A stretch of DNA of 64,000 bases, from positions 62,001-126,000 of the forward strand of contig NZ_JAEPRJ010000001.1 in the NCBI RefSeq assembly GCF_016651435.1, in the 5' to 3' direction. Position 1 is the first letter of the stretch. Every line of letters starts with the position of its first letter. This stretch comes from Catonella massiliensis (GTDB lineage Bacteria; Bacillota; Clostridia; Lachnospirales; Lachnospiraceae). The translations under genes were made by a program, and so were the position numbers. Below, one piece after another: positions 50,569 through 58,860 of the stretch. A model generated the notes under the pieces. The model was not told the origin of the DNA. It did no database searches and worked only from the letters and a program-made list of their open reading frames with translations.

Positions 50569-51779
50569 TGCATATTACATTACCTACAAAGGTAAAACAA
50601 ATAATATCAAAACTTGAAAAAGCAGACTTTGAAGCCTATGCAGTCGGTGGCTGTGTGAGGGACTCTATTCTTGGGAGAAGTCCTGAGGACTGGGATATAA
50701 CCACTTCCGCAAAGCCGGAGGAGGTTAAGAGGCTCTTTAGTGCTACCATAGACACAGGCTTACAGCATGGAACGGTGACTGTAGTCATAGAAAAAGAGGG
50801 CTTTGAGGTCACTACCTTTAGGCTTGACGGAGATTATACAGATGGAAGGCATCCCGACAGGGTTGCCTTTACCTCTTCTTTGACGGAAGACTTAAGGAGG
50901 CGGGATTTCACTATAAATGCTATGGCATACAGTGAAAAAAGAGGACTTATAGATGAGTTTGACGGTGAAAGAGACCTTGAGGACGGTATCATAAGGGCTG
51001 TGGGTGATGCTTGTGAGAGATTCTCTGAGGATGCACTCAGGATGCTTCGTGCCATAAGATTTGCAGGTCAGCTAAACTTTAAGATAGCTGATGAGACATT
51101 TGACGCTATAAAAGAGTTTTCCCCAAACATTGCCAAGGTAAGTGTAGAAAGGATAGCAAAAGAACTTGAGAAGCTGCTCCTATCGGGTAATCCTGAGTAC
51201 ATAGCTCTTGTGTATGAGACGGGTATCTTCTCAGTCATTGCTCCTGAAGTAGCAATGCTTTTTGAAAATGGTGAGATATCCGCTTCGATTAAGGCACTTA
51301 GCAAGGCTTCATTTCCTGAAAAGAAAGAGTTATATCAGATAAGACTAGCCATCTTCTTAGAGGGCTTGGGGGCTGATAAGGCTGCAAACCTTCTTAAACG
51401 CTTAAAGCTAGACAATGACACCATAAATACAGTGAAAAAGCTCCTAGGGCTCTCGCTTAGAGAGGTAGAGAATAACGAAACCGATATGAGGAGAACAGTT
51501 AAGGAGGCAGGGCATAAGATGATGCCTCTCCTTTTGGAAATGAGAAGAGCAAAAGGGCTTAAAGACAATAAAGACCTGTATCAGACCGTCATTGACAACG
51601 GCTATTGTACCAGTATCAGCGAGCTAAATATCAACGGTAAAGACCTTATGGATGCAGGCATACCAAAGGGAGCTCTTATAGGGAGTACGCTTGAGAGACT
51701 TTTGGAGCTTGTTATAGAGAAGCCAGAGCTAAACACAAGGGAAAGTCTGCTTTTGGAGGTGAGGAGGAATGAAGAGTAG
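50568..51779 (+). CDS. cca: CCA tRNA nucleotidyltransferase
   Basis: A 403-residue enzyme that adds or repairs the 3' CCA of tRNA. Visible are AYAVGGCVRDSILGRSPEDWDITTSA (nucleotidyl transfer, catalytic Asp pair), RRDFTINAMAYS, and RFSEDALRMLRAIRFAGQL (class II neck). The ATG at 50568 overlaps the proS stop (TAATG). No HD phosphohydrolase domain is evident. It overlaps the next gene by 11 bases. Confidence 0.93.
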   Translation: MHITLPTKVKQIISKLEKADFEAYAVGGCVRDSILGRSPEDWDITTSAKPEEVKRLFSATIDTGLQHGTVTVVIEKEGFEVTTFRLDGDYTDGRHPDRVAFTSSLTEDLRRRDFTINAMAYSEKRGLIDEFDGERDLEDGIIRAVGDACERFSEDALRMLRAIRFAGQLNFKIADETFDAIKEFSPNIAKVSVERIAKELEKLLLSGNPEYIALVYETGIFSVIAPEVAMLFENGEISASIKALSKASFPEKKELYQIRLAIFLEGLGADKAANLLKRLKLDNDTINTVKKLLGLSLREVENNETDMRRTVKEAGHKMMPLLLEMRRAKGLKDNKDLYQTVIDNGYCTSISELNINGKDLMDAGIPKGALIGSTLERLLELVIEKPELNTRESLLLEVRRNEE

Positions 51780-53178
51780 CCGATTATTGCCCATAATCAT
51801 TATGTTATGCTTAACCGGACTCGGAATATTTGTAGGTGTAAACACCATTATAAATGCCAAGAATAAAAGGCCACCTATAAGCCCTAAGCCAAATGAGATA
51901 GTAGAGGTATCTCCTGCGGCTGTCAAAGAAGAGACACAGAGCGGGACTGTAGCTGTGCTAAGGGGGATAGACAGGGTAAATAACAAGATAGGCGTCTATC
52001 TTGCGGGTGAAATGAGAGAGACCAGTTATTCTTATGATTTGGCGACCTCAGTAAAAAGCAAGAATGACAGGGAGCTTGTGATGCCTGAGCTTCCGCTTGG
52101 AAGTATTATTAATATCGAAGTAAATGAAGACACAGGTATGCTTAGTAAGGTAGCGGTCAACAAAGAGGCTTGGGACTATCAGGGAGTAAAGAACCTCCAG
52201 ATAGATGAGGTGCTCTCCAAGATGACAATTGGAGAAACCAACTTTATGTATGATGCAGGGCTTACAGTAATAAGTGGGAATGATAATGTCAGTCTTAGGA
52301 ATATAGAGCCTGCGAAGGATGTACTGGAAGTCAGAGGACTTGGAGAAAAAATCTTCTCTTTAAGTGTGACAAGGGGACATGGAGTACTTGAGTTTGCTGA
52401 CTATGACGATTTTCTTGGTGGAAGCATTGAAATAGGCTACGATGTATTTGATGATATCGCAGAAAATATGAAGTACGTCCTTAAAGAAGGGCAGTATAAG
52501 GTCATTCTAAAGAAAGACAATCTTACGGTAAATAAGGTTGTAGATATAAAAAGAGATAGGACAGAGGTACTGAGGCTCTCGGGCTATACAGCTGAAATGA
52601 CTAAGACCTCGAAGGTGACTTTTAGCCTCTCGCCGAGCAGTGCGTCTATAAGCATTGACGGTAAGGAAGTGGATGTAAGTAAGACGATTGAGCTAAACTA
52701 CGGCGAATATTTGGTTAAGGTCAAGGCGGATGGCTATGTGGGCTGGGAAAGCGTAGTGACCATATCAAAGCCTAAAACTGTGATGAGTATTGCTCTTGCC
52801 ATGAAGAAGGAAAAGGCAGAGGAAGAGAAGAAGGATGACGGAATGGCAGAGCCGTCTACAGATGTAGAAAAAACTGATGATGACTCTGAGGAGACCGGTA
52901 TTTCTGAAACGCCTACAGAGGACGATGAGGATAAGGAAATAAAGGTAAGAACTGACAGTACAAAGAACATTTTCTTTAGGAAGCCTGTAGGGGCAACCAT
53001 TTCCTTTGACGGCAGGGTAATAGGAGATGCACCTTGCGAGATGACAAAGGTGACGGGTGAACACGAGATTACCCTTAAGATGGACGGTTACGAGACTCAG
53101 ACCTACACCATAAACATCGAAGATGATGGAGAAGACGCGGTGTTTAGTTTTCCTGATATGATAAGGGAGAAGCAGTAA
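51769..53178 (+). CDS. PEGA-domain envelope protein
   Basis: A 469-residue protein with an N-terminal membrane anchor (LLPIIIMLCLTGLGIFVGV) and a long extracellular part of beta strands. Two PEGA domains can be seen: about residues 280-345 (SPSSASISIDGKEV...YLVKVKADGYVGWE) and about 405-465 (PVGATISFDGRVIGDAPCEMTKVTGEHEITLKMDGYETQ). An acidic Glu/Asp-rich linker separates them. PEGA proteins are surface or periplasmic binding modules, often linked to cell-wall functions; no specific role is known. It overlaps cca by 11 bases. Confidence 0.85.
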   Translation: MKSSRLLPIIIMLCLTGLGIFVGVNTIINAKNKRPPISPKPNEIVEVSPAAVKEETQSGTVAVLRGIDRVNNKIGVYLAGEMRETSYSYDLATSVKSKNDRELVMPELPLGSIINIEVNEDTGMLSKVAVNKEAWDYQGVKNLQIDEVLSKMTIGETNFMYDAGLTVISGNDNVSLRNIEPAKDVLEVRGLGEKIFSLSVTRGHGVLEFADYDDFLGGSIEIGYDVFDDIAENMKYVLKEGQYKVILKKDNLTVNKVVDIKRDRTEVLRLSGYTAEMTKTSKVTFSLSPSSASISIDGKEVDVSKTIELNYGEYLVKVKADGYVGWESVVTISKPKTVMSIALAMKKEKAEEEKKDDGMAEPSTDVEKTDDDSEETGISETPTEDDEDKEIKVRTDSTKNIFFRKPVGATISFDGRVIGDAPCEMTKVTGEHEITLKMDGYETQTYTINIEDDGEDAVFSFPDMIREKQ

Positions 53179-53188
53179 ATAGCTTAAT

Positions 53189-53217
53189 TTGACTTTTACC
53201 TATAAACATGGTATGAT
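53189..53217 (+). promoter_or_regulatory. Promoter of veg
   Basis: TTGACT at 53189-53194, 17-bp spacer, TATGAT at 53212-53217; about 100 bases before the start codon. Confidence 0.75.
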
Positions 53218-53317
53218 TAGGGGGCAGTTGTACAAGCGTGCTTGTATACAAATGTATGTTGCATATCCTGATTATATCAGGGTTAGGTTGATAACTTAAT
53301 AGTTGGGAGGCTTAATC

Positions 53318-53563
53318 ATGGGAAAAGTTGATGTAAAGGCAGTCCGTAATGCAGTATACCGCGCCATTGGAAGCAGAGTCGTAGTCAAAGCCAATCGTGG
53401 CAGACATAGATTCGATGTGAACGAAGGCGTGATTAAAGAGGTTTATCCTCACGTGTTTATGATTCAAATAAATGACAGTGAGGAAGATGCAGGTAAGACT
53501 GTTTCTTACACCTATACCGATATCCTTACAAAGGATGTACAGCTTCAACTTTGTACACAATAA
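53318..53563 (+). CDS. veg: Veg family protein
   Basis: An 81-residue protein matching Veg of Bacillus: MGKVDVKAVRNAVYRAIGSRVVVKANRGRHRF and SYTYTDILTKDVQL, a small SH3-like beta barrel. In B. subtilis Veg promotes biofilm formation; its role in Clostridia is not known. ATG 53318 is chosen because GGGAGGC stands 6 bases upstream. Confidence 0.93.
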   Translation: MGKVDVKAVRNAVYRAIGSRVVVKANRGRHRFDVNEGVIKEVYPHVFMIQINDSEEDAGKTVSYTYTDILTKDVQLQLCTQ

Positions 53564-53566
53564 AAT

Positions 53567-53625
53567 AAATCCTTAATAACAGAGATTAATTCAGAAGAAT
53601 ACACTTGTTATTAAGGATTTTTTAT
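53567..53625 (+). terminator. Terminator of veg
   Basis: AAATCCTTAATAACA (53567-53581) and TGTTATTAAGGATTT (53606-53620) form a perfect stem, then TTTTA. Confidence 0.88.
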
Positions 53626-53690
53626 ATTTTCTCGGAAATCACTTTAAGAATTTTATACGCGCAACTGCATAAGCAGCAATTCACAAATAT

Positions 53691-53731
53691 AAAAGTCCCA
53701 CCTGCCGCTAAGTAAATAGTGCAGGTGGGAC
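53691..53731 (-). terminator. Terminator of the hydrogenase operon
   Basis: GTCCCACCTGC and GCAGGTGGGAC form a perfect 11-bp stem; on the minus strand it is followed by TTTTAT. Confidence 0.82.
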
Positions 53732-53820
53732 AGTTTAGTGCATTTAAATCTATTGCAAATATTTGTAGTCCAGTATTTTTCAAAGTGCAGTACTAATCCA
53801 TATTTGTGAAAATAGCATTA

Positions 53821-55608
53821 TTACATCAAATGTCTTTCCCTTATGATATAGCCGTCTCTATCTCTTGTAGGACGCTTTGGCATTTCCCAAGCAAAATGGT
53901 CTGTATGAAGCACATGATGTGCCTTATGTGAGTTAGGAGTGCCAAAGTAGTTCTCATAGAGAGACTTGATATCAGGGTTATCGTGAGAATAGCGGATTTT
54001 GGAGTTCTTGTCAAGGAAGTAGAGATTCTTTCCTCTGGCAAAAGCAAGTTCCTCACCGTCATGTATAGGCTGACCGCCGCCACCTACGCAGCCCCCCGGA
54101 CAAGCCATAACCTCTACGAAGTCGTACTTCTTAGTTCCTGCATCTATTTCATCTATAAGCCTTCTTGTATTTGCAAGGCCGTTTACTACAGCTATTCTAA
54201 GGTCGATGTCTTTGAGATTGAAGGTAGCCTCTGTAAGTCCTGTTTTCTGTGACTCAGCTCTTATTACCTTGAAAGCATCAGGAGGGCAGTTTTCGCCCAT
54301 TAGTGAATGGTAAGCTGTTCTAAGAGCAGCCTCCATAACACCGCCGGTAGCTCCGAAGATAATACCTGCACCTGTTACATCGTGGAAGAGGTGGTCAGGC
54401 TCAGAATCTTCAAGCGTCTCAGGAAGGATATGGAATGCCTTAATCATTCTAACAAGCTCTCTTGAGGTAAGCACACAGTCTGTATCGTGTCCTGCATACT
54501 CCTCATTGAAGAATTCCATATTGCGCTCGCCCTTTTTAGCTACGCAAGGCATGATTGCGACTGAGTAAATATTTTCAGGATCTACACCTATTTCCTGAGC
54601 AAAGTGGGTCTTCATAACTGAACCAAACATCTGCATTGGTGATTTAGCTGATGACAGCTGGCCTGTAAGGTGTGGGTAGTTACTCTTAAGGAAACGCACC
54701 CAACCAGGACAGCAGGAGGTAAACATTGGCTTATCCTTAAGCTCTCCATTTGAGAATCTGGCTATAAACTCGCTTGCTTCCTCCATTATGGTAAGGTCAG
54801 CTGAGAAAGCGGTATCAAATACGTAGTCAGCACCTATTCTTCTAAGAGAATCAAAGATTCTTCCAACAGTGGCTTCGCTAAGGTCAAGTCCAAGACCTTC
54901 GCCCCAAGCAGCTCTTACAGCAGGAGCTACCTGAACTACAACTACCTTCTTTGGATCTGCTATGGCTCTTAAGAACTCCTCGGTATCATCTCTTTCTTTA
55001 AGAGCACCTACAGGACAGTGGGTTATACACTGACCGCAAAGAGAACAGTCTGCCTCTGCTATTGTTCTTGAACCGGATACATTTATGGTTGATCTTGCAC
55101 CTGTGCCCTCAAGAGTCCAAACGCCGAGTCCTGCAATCTTATCACAGACCTGAACGCAGCGCATACATTTGATACATTTTTTAGAATCTCTTATAAGTGG
55201 GAAGGTCTTATCCCATTCCTGAACCTCAAGACGCTCCTCATATAGAGTATCTGTGATGTTGAGGTCATTTGCAAGAGTCTGAAGTGAACAGTTGCGGCTT
55301 CTTACGCAGGTTGCACACTTGCAGTCATGCTGTGAAAGTATCATCTGTACTGTTCTACGTCTTGCAAGTCTTACCTTAGGGCTGTTGGTATATACTACCA
55401 TGCCTTCTTCAACCTTGTTGTTGCAGGCGGTAACAAACTTATCTTTGCCTTCTATTTCAACTATGCAGACACGACAGGCAGCTATTTCATTGATTTCCTT
55501 TAAGAAACAAAGGTGAGGAACAGGAACTCCGGCACTATAAGCCGCATCCATTATGGAAGTTCCCTCAGGCACATTTACGCTTCTTCCATCTATTGTTAAA
55601 TTTACCAT
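53821..55608 (-). CDS. hydA: [FeFe] hydrogenase, group A catalytic subunit
   Basis: A 595-residue hydrogenase. An N-terminal 2Fe-2S ferredoxin domain (about 1-80), the His-ligated cluster segment CKCATCVRSRNCSLQ, a two-cluster ferredoxin (KKCIKCMRCVQVCDK and CSLCGQCITHCPVGAL), and the H-cluster domain with L1 TSCCPGW at 297-303, L2 MPCVAKKGE and L3 MACPGGCVGGGGQP are all present. An extra C-terminal ~60 residues follows. It makes or consumes H2. It overlaps the upstream flavoprotein gene by 7 bases, so the two form a complex or at least a coupled operon. Confidence 0.96.
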   Translation of the reverse strand: MVNLTIDGRSVNVPEGTSIMDAAYSAGVPVPHLCFLKEINEIAACRVCIVEIEGKDKFVTACNNKVEEGMVVYTNSPKVRLARRRTVQMILSQHDCKCATCVRSRNCSLQTLANDLNITDTLYEERLEVQEWDKTFPLIRDSKKCIKCMRCVQVCDKIAGLGVWTLEGTGARSTINVSGSRTIAEADCSLCGQCITHCPVGALKERDDTEEFLRAIADPKKVVVVQVAPAVRAAWGEGLGLDLSEATVGRIFDSLRRIGADYVFDTAFSADLTIMEEASEFIARFSNGELKDKPMFTSCCPGWVRFLKSNYPHLTGQLSSAKSPMQMFGSVMKTHFAQEIGVDPENIYSVAIMPCVAKKGERNMEFFNEEYAGHDTDCVLTSRELVRMIKAFHILPETLEDSEPDHLFHDVTGAGIIFGATGGVMEAALRTAYHSLMGENCPPDAFKVIRAESQKTGLTEATFNLKDIDLRIAVVNGLANTRRLIDEIDAGTKKYDFVEVMACPGGCVGGGGQPIHDGEELAFARGKNLYFLDKNSKIRYSHDNPDIKSLYENYFGTPNSHKAHHVLHTDHFAWEMPKRPTRDRDGYIIRERHLM

Positions 55609-57431
55609 ATATTCTCACGACCTCCTTTGAATATTCCAAAGCCAAAGTGGTCACATCTGAGACAGCGACCTGATTCCTGGCAGGCTTCCTTTTTGTTCAT
55701 ACAATTCTCTACACCATTAAAGTCATGTACCCTGTCAGAAGCTTCACGCTCCGTAAGTTCAACTCTACCACAGGCTGAGTGCTCTACCTTACTTGGAATA
55801 GGGATATCGACATCACAGGTAATATCGTGCTTATAGCCTAAGAATTCGTCAATATTTGCAGCCATAACCTTTGCAGCGGCAATAGCCTTGATTACGGTAG
55901 CAGGTCCTGAAGCACAGTCTCCACCTGCAAATATTCCCGGAAGTCCTGTAAATCCGCCGTTAGGCATGGTGAACATCTTACCCTTTTGTACAGGGATTCC
56001 CTCATCTTCATAGTACTTGGTCTCGATATTCTGACCGATTGCTACTATGAGAGTCTCACAAGGAATGAACTCGTCAGGCTCACCTGTAGCGATTACAGAG
56101 GCTCTTCCGTCACTTATTTTAGATATCATCTGAGGTGTTACCCAGATTCCCTTAATATGTCCATTTTCAATCTCAAGTCTTGAAGGAGCTTTAAGTGTAA
56201 CCATCTCAACACCCTCAGCAAGAGCGCCTTCTATTTCGGCTGGAAGGGCGGTCATATCAGCGATTCTACGTCTGTAGACACAGCTAACCTTCTTTGCACC
56301 AAGTCTAACTGCTGTTCTTACCGCATCCATAGCCACGTTACCACCGCCGACGATGGCTACATTCTGACCTGTAAGGTCGTCATACTGCTCAACACCTACA
56401 TTCCTAAGGAATTTAACTGCAGACATAACACCTTCAGCATCTTCACCTTCAAGCCCAAGCTTCTTATCGGTAGACGCACCTATAGTAATAAGAACTGCAT
56501 CGTATTCTTTCTTTAAGTCAGGTAAGAGGAGGTCAACACCAAGTTTAAGACCGTATTTTACTTCTACACCTGTAGCAAGGATAGCATCTGTATCCTCTTC
56601 AAGTCTATCCTTTGGCAGACGATAGTTAGGAATACCGTATCTAAGCATACCGCCAAGCTTAGGGAGCATTTCATATACCGTTGTCTGATGGCCCATAAGC
56701 TGTAAGTAGTAAGCTGCTGAAAGTCCTGAAGGGCCGCCACCGATAACGGCAATCTTCTTGCCTGTAGAAGGTGCACAAGGAGGAGGTGGAACCTTTCCTG
56801 CCATATCTGCTGCAACACGCTTGATACCTCTGATATTTACGGCATCATCCACCATATTTCTTCTACATTTTTCTTCGCAAGGATGCTCACAGATAAATCC
56901 ACAGGTAGTTGGGAATGGATTATCCTTTCTTATGAGCCTGATTGCATCAGCATAGCGCTCTTCCCTAACAAGGGCGAGATATCCCGGCACATCCACGTGT
57001 GCAGGGCAGAGAGCAACACAAGGAACAGGCTGCTTTGTCATACAGTTACAGCGGCCATTTCTGATATGCTCTTCAAAGTCATCACGACAAGTAGTAACTG
57101 TCTTATATACCATATGTGCAGCTTCGTAACCAATAGCGCAGTCTGCAGTTTCTGAGATTGATTTGGCAGTCTCCTCTATAAGGTCGATAATGTCCATAGT
57201 GGCTGTACCATTAAGAACAGTTGTCATCATGTGCTTTAGATGGAGCAGTCCTACACGACAGGGAACACATTTTCCACAGGTCTGTGCGTGGCACATTTCA
57301 ATAAATGCTCTTGTGATGTCTACAGGACAGAGTCCGGGAGGGCTTGCCTCTATTCTTTTGTCCAGAGTTCTGTACAAGTCTTCAATTACAAGAGTGGCTC
57401 TGTCCGGCGTAAAAATTTCCAAACGGCTCAT
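55602..57431 (-). CDS. NuoF-fragment/GltD-type flavoprotein partner of the hydrogenase
   Basis: A 609-residue fusion. The N-terminal ~110 residues match only the C-terminal 4Fe-4S part of NuoF (QTCGKCVPCRVGLLHLKHM); the FMN/NADH-binding part is absent. Residues about 130-550 are a GltD/NfnB-like NAD(P)H oxidoreductase with the double-cluster N-terminal helix domain (CGFICEHPCEEKCRRN), FAD site GGGPSGLSAAYYLQLMGH and nucleotide site GGGNVAMDAVRTAVRLGA. The C-terminal ~60 residues hold a CMNKKEACQESGRCLRCD cluster. It likely passes electrons between NAD(P)H and HydA. AAAGGAGGT precedes the ATG. Confidence 0.9.
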   Translation of the reverse strand: MSRLEIFTPDRATLVIEDLYRTLDKRIEASPPGLCPVDITRAFIEMCHAQTCGKCVPCRVGLLHLKHMMTTVLNGTATMDIIDLIEETAKSISETADCAIGYEAAHMVYKTVTTCRDDFEEHIRNGRCNCMTKQPVPCVALCPAHVDVPGYLALVREERYADAIRLIRKDNPFPTTCGFICEHPCEEKCRRNMVDDAVNIRGIKRVAADMAGKVPPPPCAPSTGKKIAVIGGGPSGLSAAYYLQLMGHQTTVYEMLPKLGGMLRYGIPNYRLPKDRLEEDTDAILATGVEVKYGLKLGVDLLLPDLKKEYDAVLITIGASTDKKLGLEGEDAEGVMSAVKFLRNVGVEQYDDLTGQNVAIVGGGNVAMDAVRTAVRLGAKKVSCVYRRRIADMTALPAEIEGALAEGVEMVTLKAPSRLEIENGHIKGIWVTPQMISKISDGRASVIATGEPDEFIPCETLIVAIGQNIETKYYEDEGIPVQKGKMFTMPNGGFTGLPGIFAGGDCASGPATVIKAIAAAKVMAANIDEFLGYKHDITCDVDIPIPSKVEHSACGRVELTEREASDRVHDFNGVENCMNKKEACQESGRCLRCDHFGFGIFKGGRENIW

Positions 57432-57637
57432 TTAACTACCTCCTTTGATTTACCATCATAATTTTCGAACCGATAACTACTCATTTGTAAAAATATGCAA
57501 AAAACCATGGATTAATTTTCAAAAATATCTCACAAATATAGTTTTAATATCGATAACTTCATTGTACAAAATGGCTAAAGGAAAATCAAGGATAGTTAAA
57601 AAATAAACAAATAAACCAGAAGATTTATAGAAATTAT

Positions 57638-57652
57638 TGATAATAATTATCA
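57638..57652. promoter_or_regulatory. Perfect 7-1-7 Fur box
   Basis: TGATAATAATTATCA is exactly the 15-bp 7-1-7 inverted repeat recognised by Fur in Bacillus. It lies 2 bp upstream of a promoter -35 box. The remainder of 57432-57810 shows no gene. Confidence 0.75.
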
Positions 57653-57653
57653 G

Positions 57654-57682
57654 TTGTTATATATTTAGTATTCCGTTATAAT
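57654..57682 (+). promoter_or_regulatory. Promoter of the Fur-box lipoprotein gene
   Basis: TTGTTA at 57654-57659, 17-bp spacer, TATAAT at 57677-57682. The transcript leader would be about 120 bases and contain a small AGCCT/AGGCT hairpin at 57685-57702. Confidence 0.72.
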
Positions 57683-57810
57683 GAAAGCCTGTTTATAGGC
57701 TAAGTTTATGCGTTACATGTTCTGATAAGCGTCAAAATAATATCGATTCGGGTATTCGCTTGGCTAAAATAATATTTGTTATTTTTTACAAAAATTGATT
57801 AAGGAGATTT

Positions 57811-58713
57811 ATGAGAAAGAGAATAATTAATACTGCACTGGCATTTGTGTTAGGCTTATCACTTACGGCCTGTGGAACTGCTACAGCGACAAAAAATATT
57901 AATGTTGAGCCTGAAAATAAGCCAGCCTCAAGTGAAAATGCCGCAGTGGTGGCAAATGTTTCTGAGGGAGTATCTGTGGTTAACGCGAATAAGACTGAAG
58001 AAGATACTAAAGTGGCAACAAACGGTGCCGCAGAGGGGGATACGTCAGGTAAGTCATCAAAGGAAGTATATAACTGCTGTGGCTTCATAGAGGACAGTGG
58101 AGTTATGGTAAAAATCGCAGGAATCAAAGGAAATGATATAGTAGGCCTGGTTAAGCTTATTGACAATGCAAAGCAGGATAAGACAGTAAATGGCTATGAT
58201 TTTAGTCAGTTATCTTCATCTGAGGAACTTGGCGATAAGCTTGTAAAGGGAGAGCTTGACATGGCAGTACTTCCTATTGAAGCGGCTGTAAAGCTTTATG
58301 GTGAAACAGATGGTAATATCAGGATGGTTGCAACTACTGTGATTGATGTTACTAAAAAGTGGGATAAGTCTAACAGGAAAAAACATTCTATGTCAGGTAT
58401 ATTTACAACTGCTAAGTTTGTAAGGGAAAATAAGCATGCTGTAGACGCTCTTTTAGGAGACTATAGTTATTCTGCTATGTGGATGACTGAGAAGGATAAT
58501 GGGGCAGAGGCAGATAAGCTAATCAAAGAATATGATGCTGCTGATTCTGATAAGGCTGCTAAGGTAATTGCTTCAGGTAAGGTAGCCTGCCTAAGGGGAG
58601 AAACCATGAAAAAGGCAGCTAAGACCTACCTTGACTCTCTTAAAAAGGTAGACAAAAAGGCTATAGGAGAGCTGCCGAAGGATAACTTTTACTATATAAG
58701 GGATGCTAAGTAA
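57811..58713 (+). CDS. Lipoprotein resembling NMT1/ABC substrate-binding proteins, probably iron-regulated
   Basis: A 300-residue lipoprotein: signal peptide with lipobox LTAC (Cys near 21), a Ser/Glu/Asn-rich linker (about 25-90), then a periplasmic-binding-like domain with the pattern of NMT1/SsuA proteins (LVKGELDMAVLPIEAAVKLYGETDGNIRMVATTVID). No permease or ATPase gene is next to it, so it is a lone binding protein or a repurposed one. The Fur box suggests repression when iron is sufficient, so its ligand may be a metal complex or siderophore; that is inference. Confidence 0.7.
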   Translation: MRKRIINTALAFVLGLSLTACGTATATKNINVEPENKPASSENAAVVANVSEGVSVVNANKTEEDTKVATNGAAEGDTSGKSSKEVYNCCGFIEDSGVMVKIAGIKGNDIVGLVKLIDNAKQDKTVNGYDFSQLSSSEELGDKLVKGELDMAVLPIEAAVKLYGETDGNIRMVATTVIDVTKKWDKSNRKKHSMSGIFTTAKFVRENKHAVDALLGDYSYSAMWMTEKDNGAEADKLIKEYDAADSDKAAKVIASGKVACLRGETMKKAAKTYLDSLKKVDKKAIGELPKDNFYYIRDAK

Positions 58714-58723
58714 ACATACAAAG

Positions 58724-58756
58724 TCCTACAGGGAACTAAAACCTGTAGGATTTTTT
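58724..58756 (+). terminator. Terminator of the lipoprotein gene
   Basis: TCCTACAGG (58724-58732) and CCTGTAGGA (58742-58750), then T6. Confidence 0.88.
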
Positions 58757-58794
58757 CTTGTTGGAGAAATTGGTTTGTTATTATGTCAAATTAA

Positions 58795-58830
58795 CAAAAA
58801 ATAGGATGTCAAAATGTCTGACACCCTATT
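58795..58830 (-). terminator. Terminator of the first BspA-like gene
   Basis: AATAGG and CCTATT with inner TGTCA/TGACA form a stem; on the minus strand it is followed by a T5 tract. Confidence 0.75.
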
Positions 58831-58860
58831 CTTATGACAAATTTTCTTTGCAAATTTAGA

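Noticed and set aside
57480..57560. Rex operator for the hydrogenase operon
   Set aside because: On the minus strand one half-site (TTGTGA) is good, but the second half does not match TCACAA; a single half-site is not enough.
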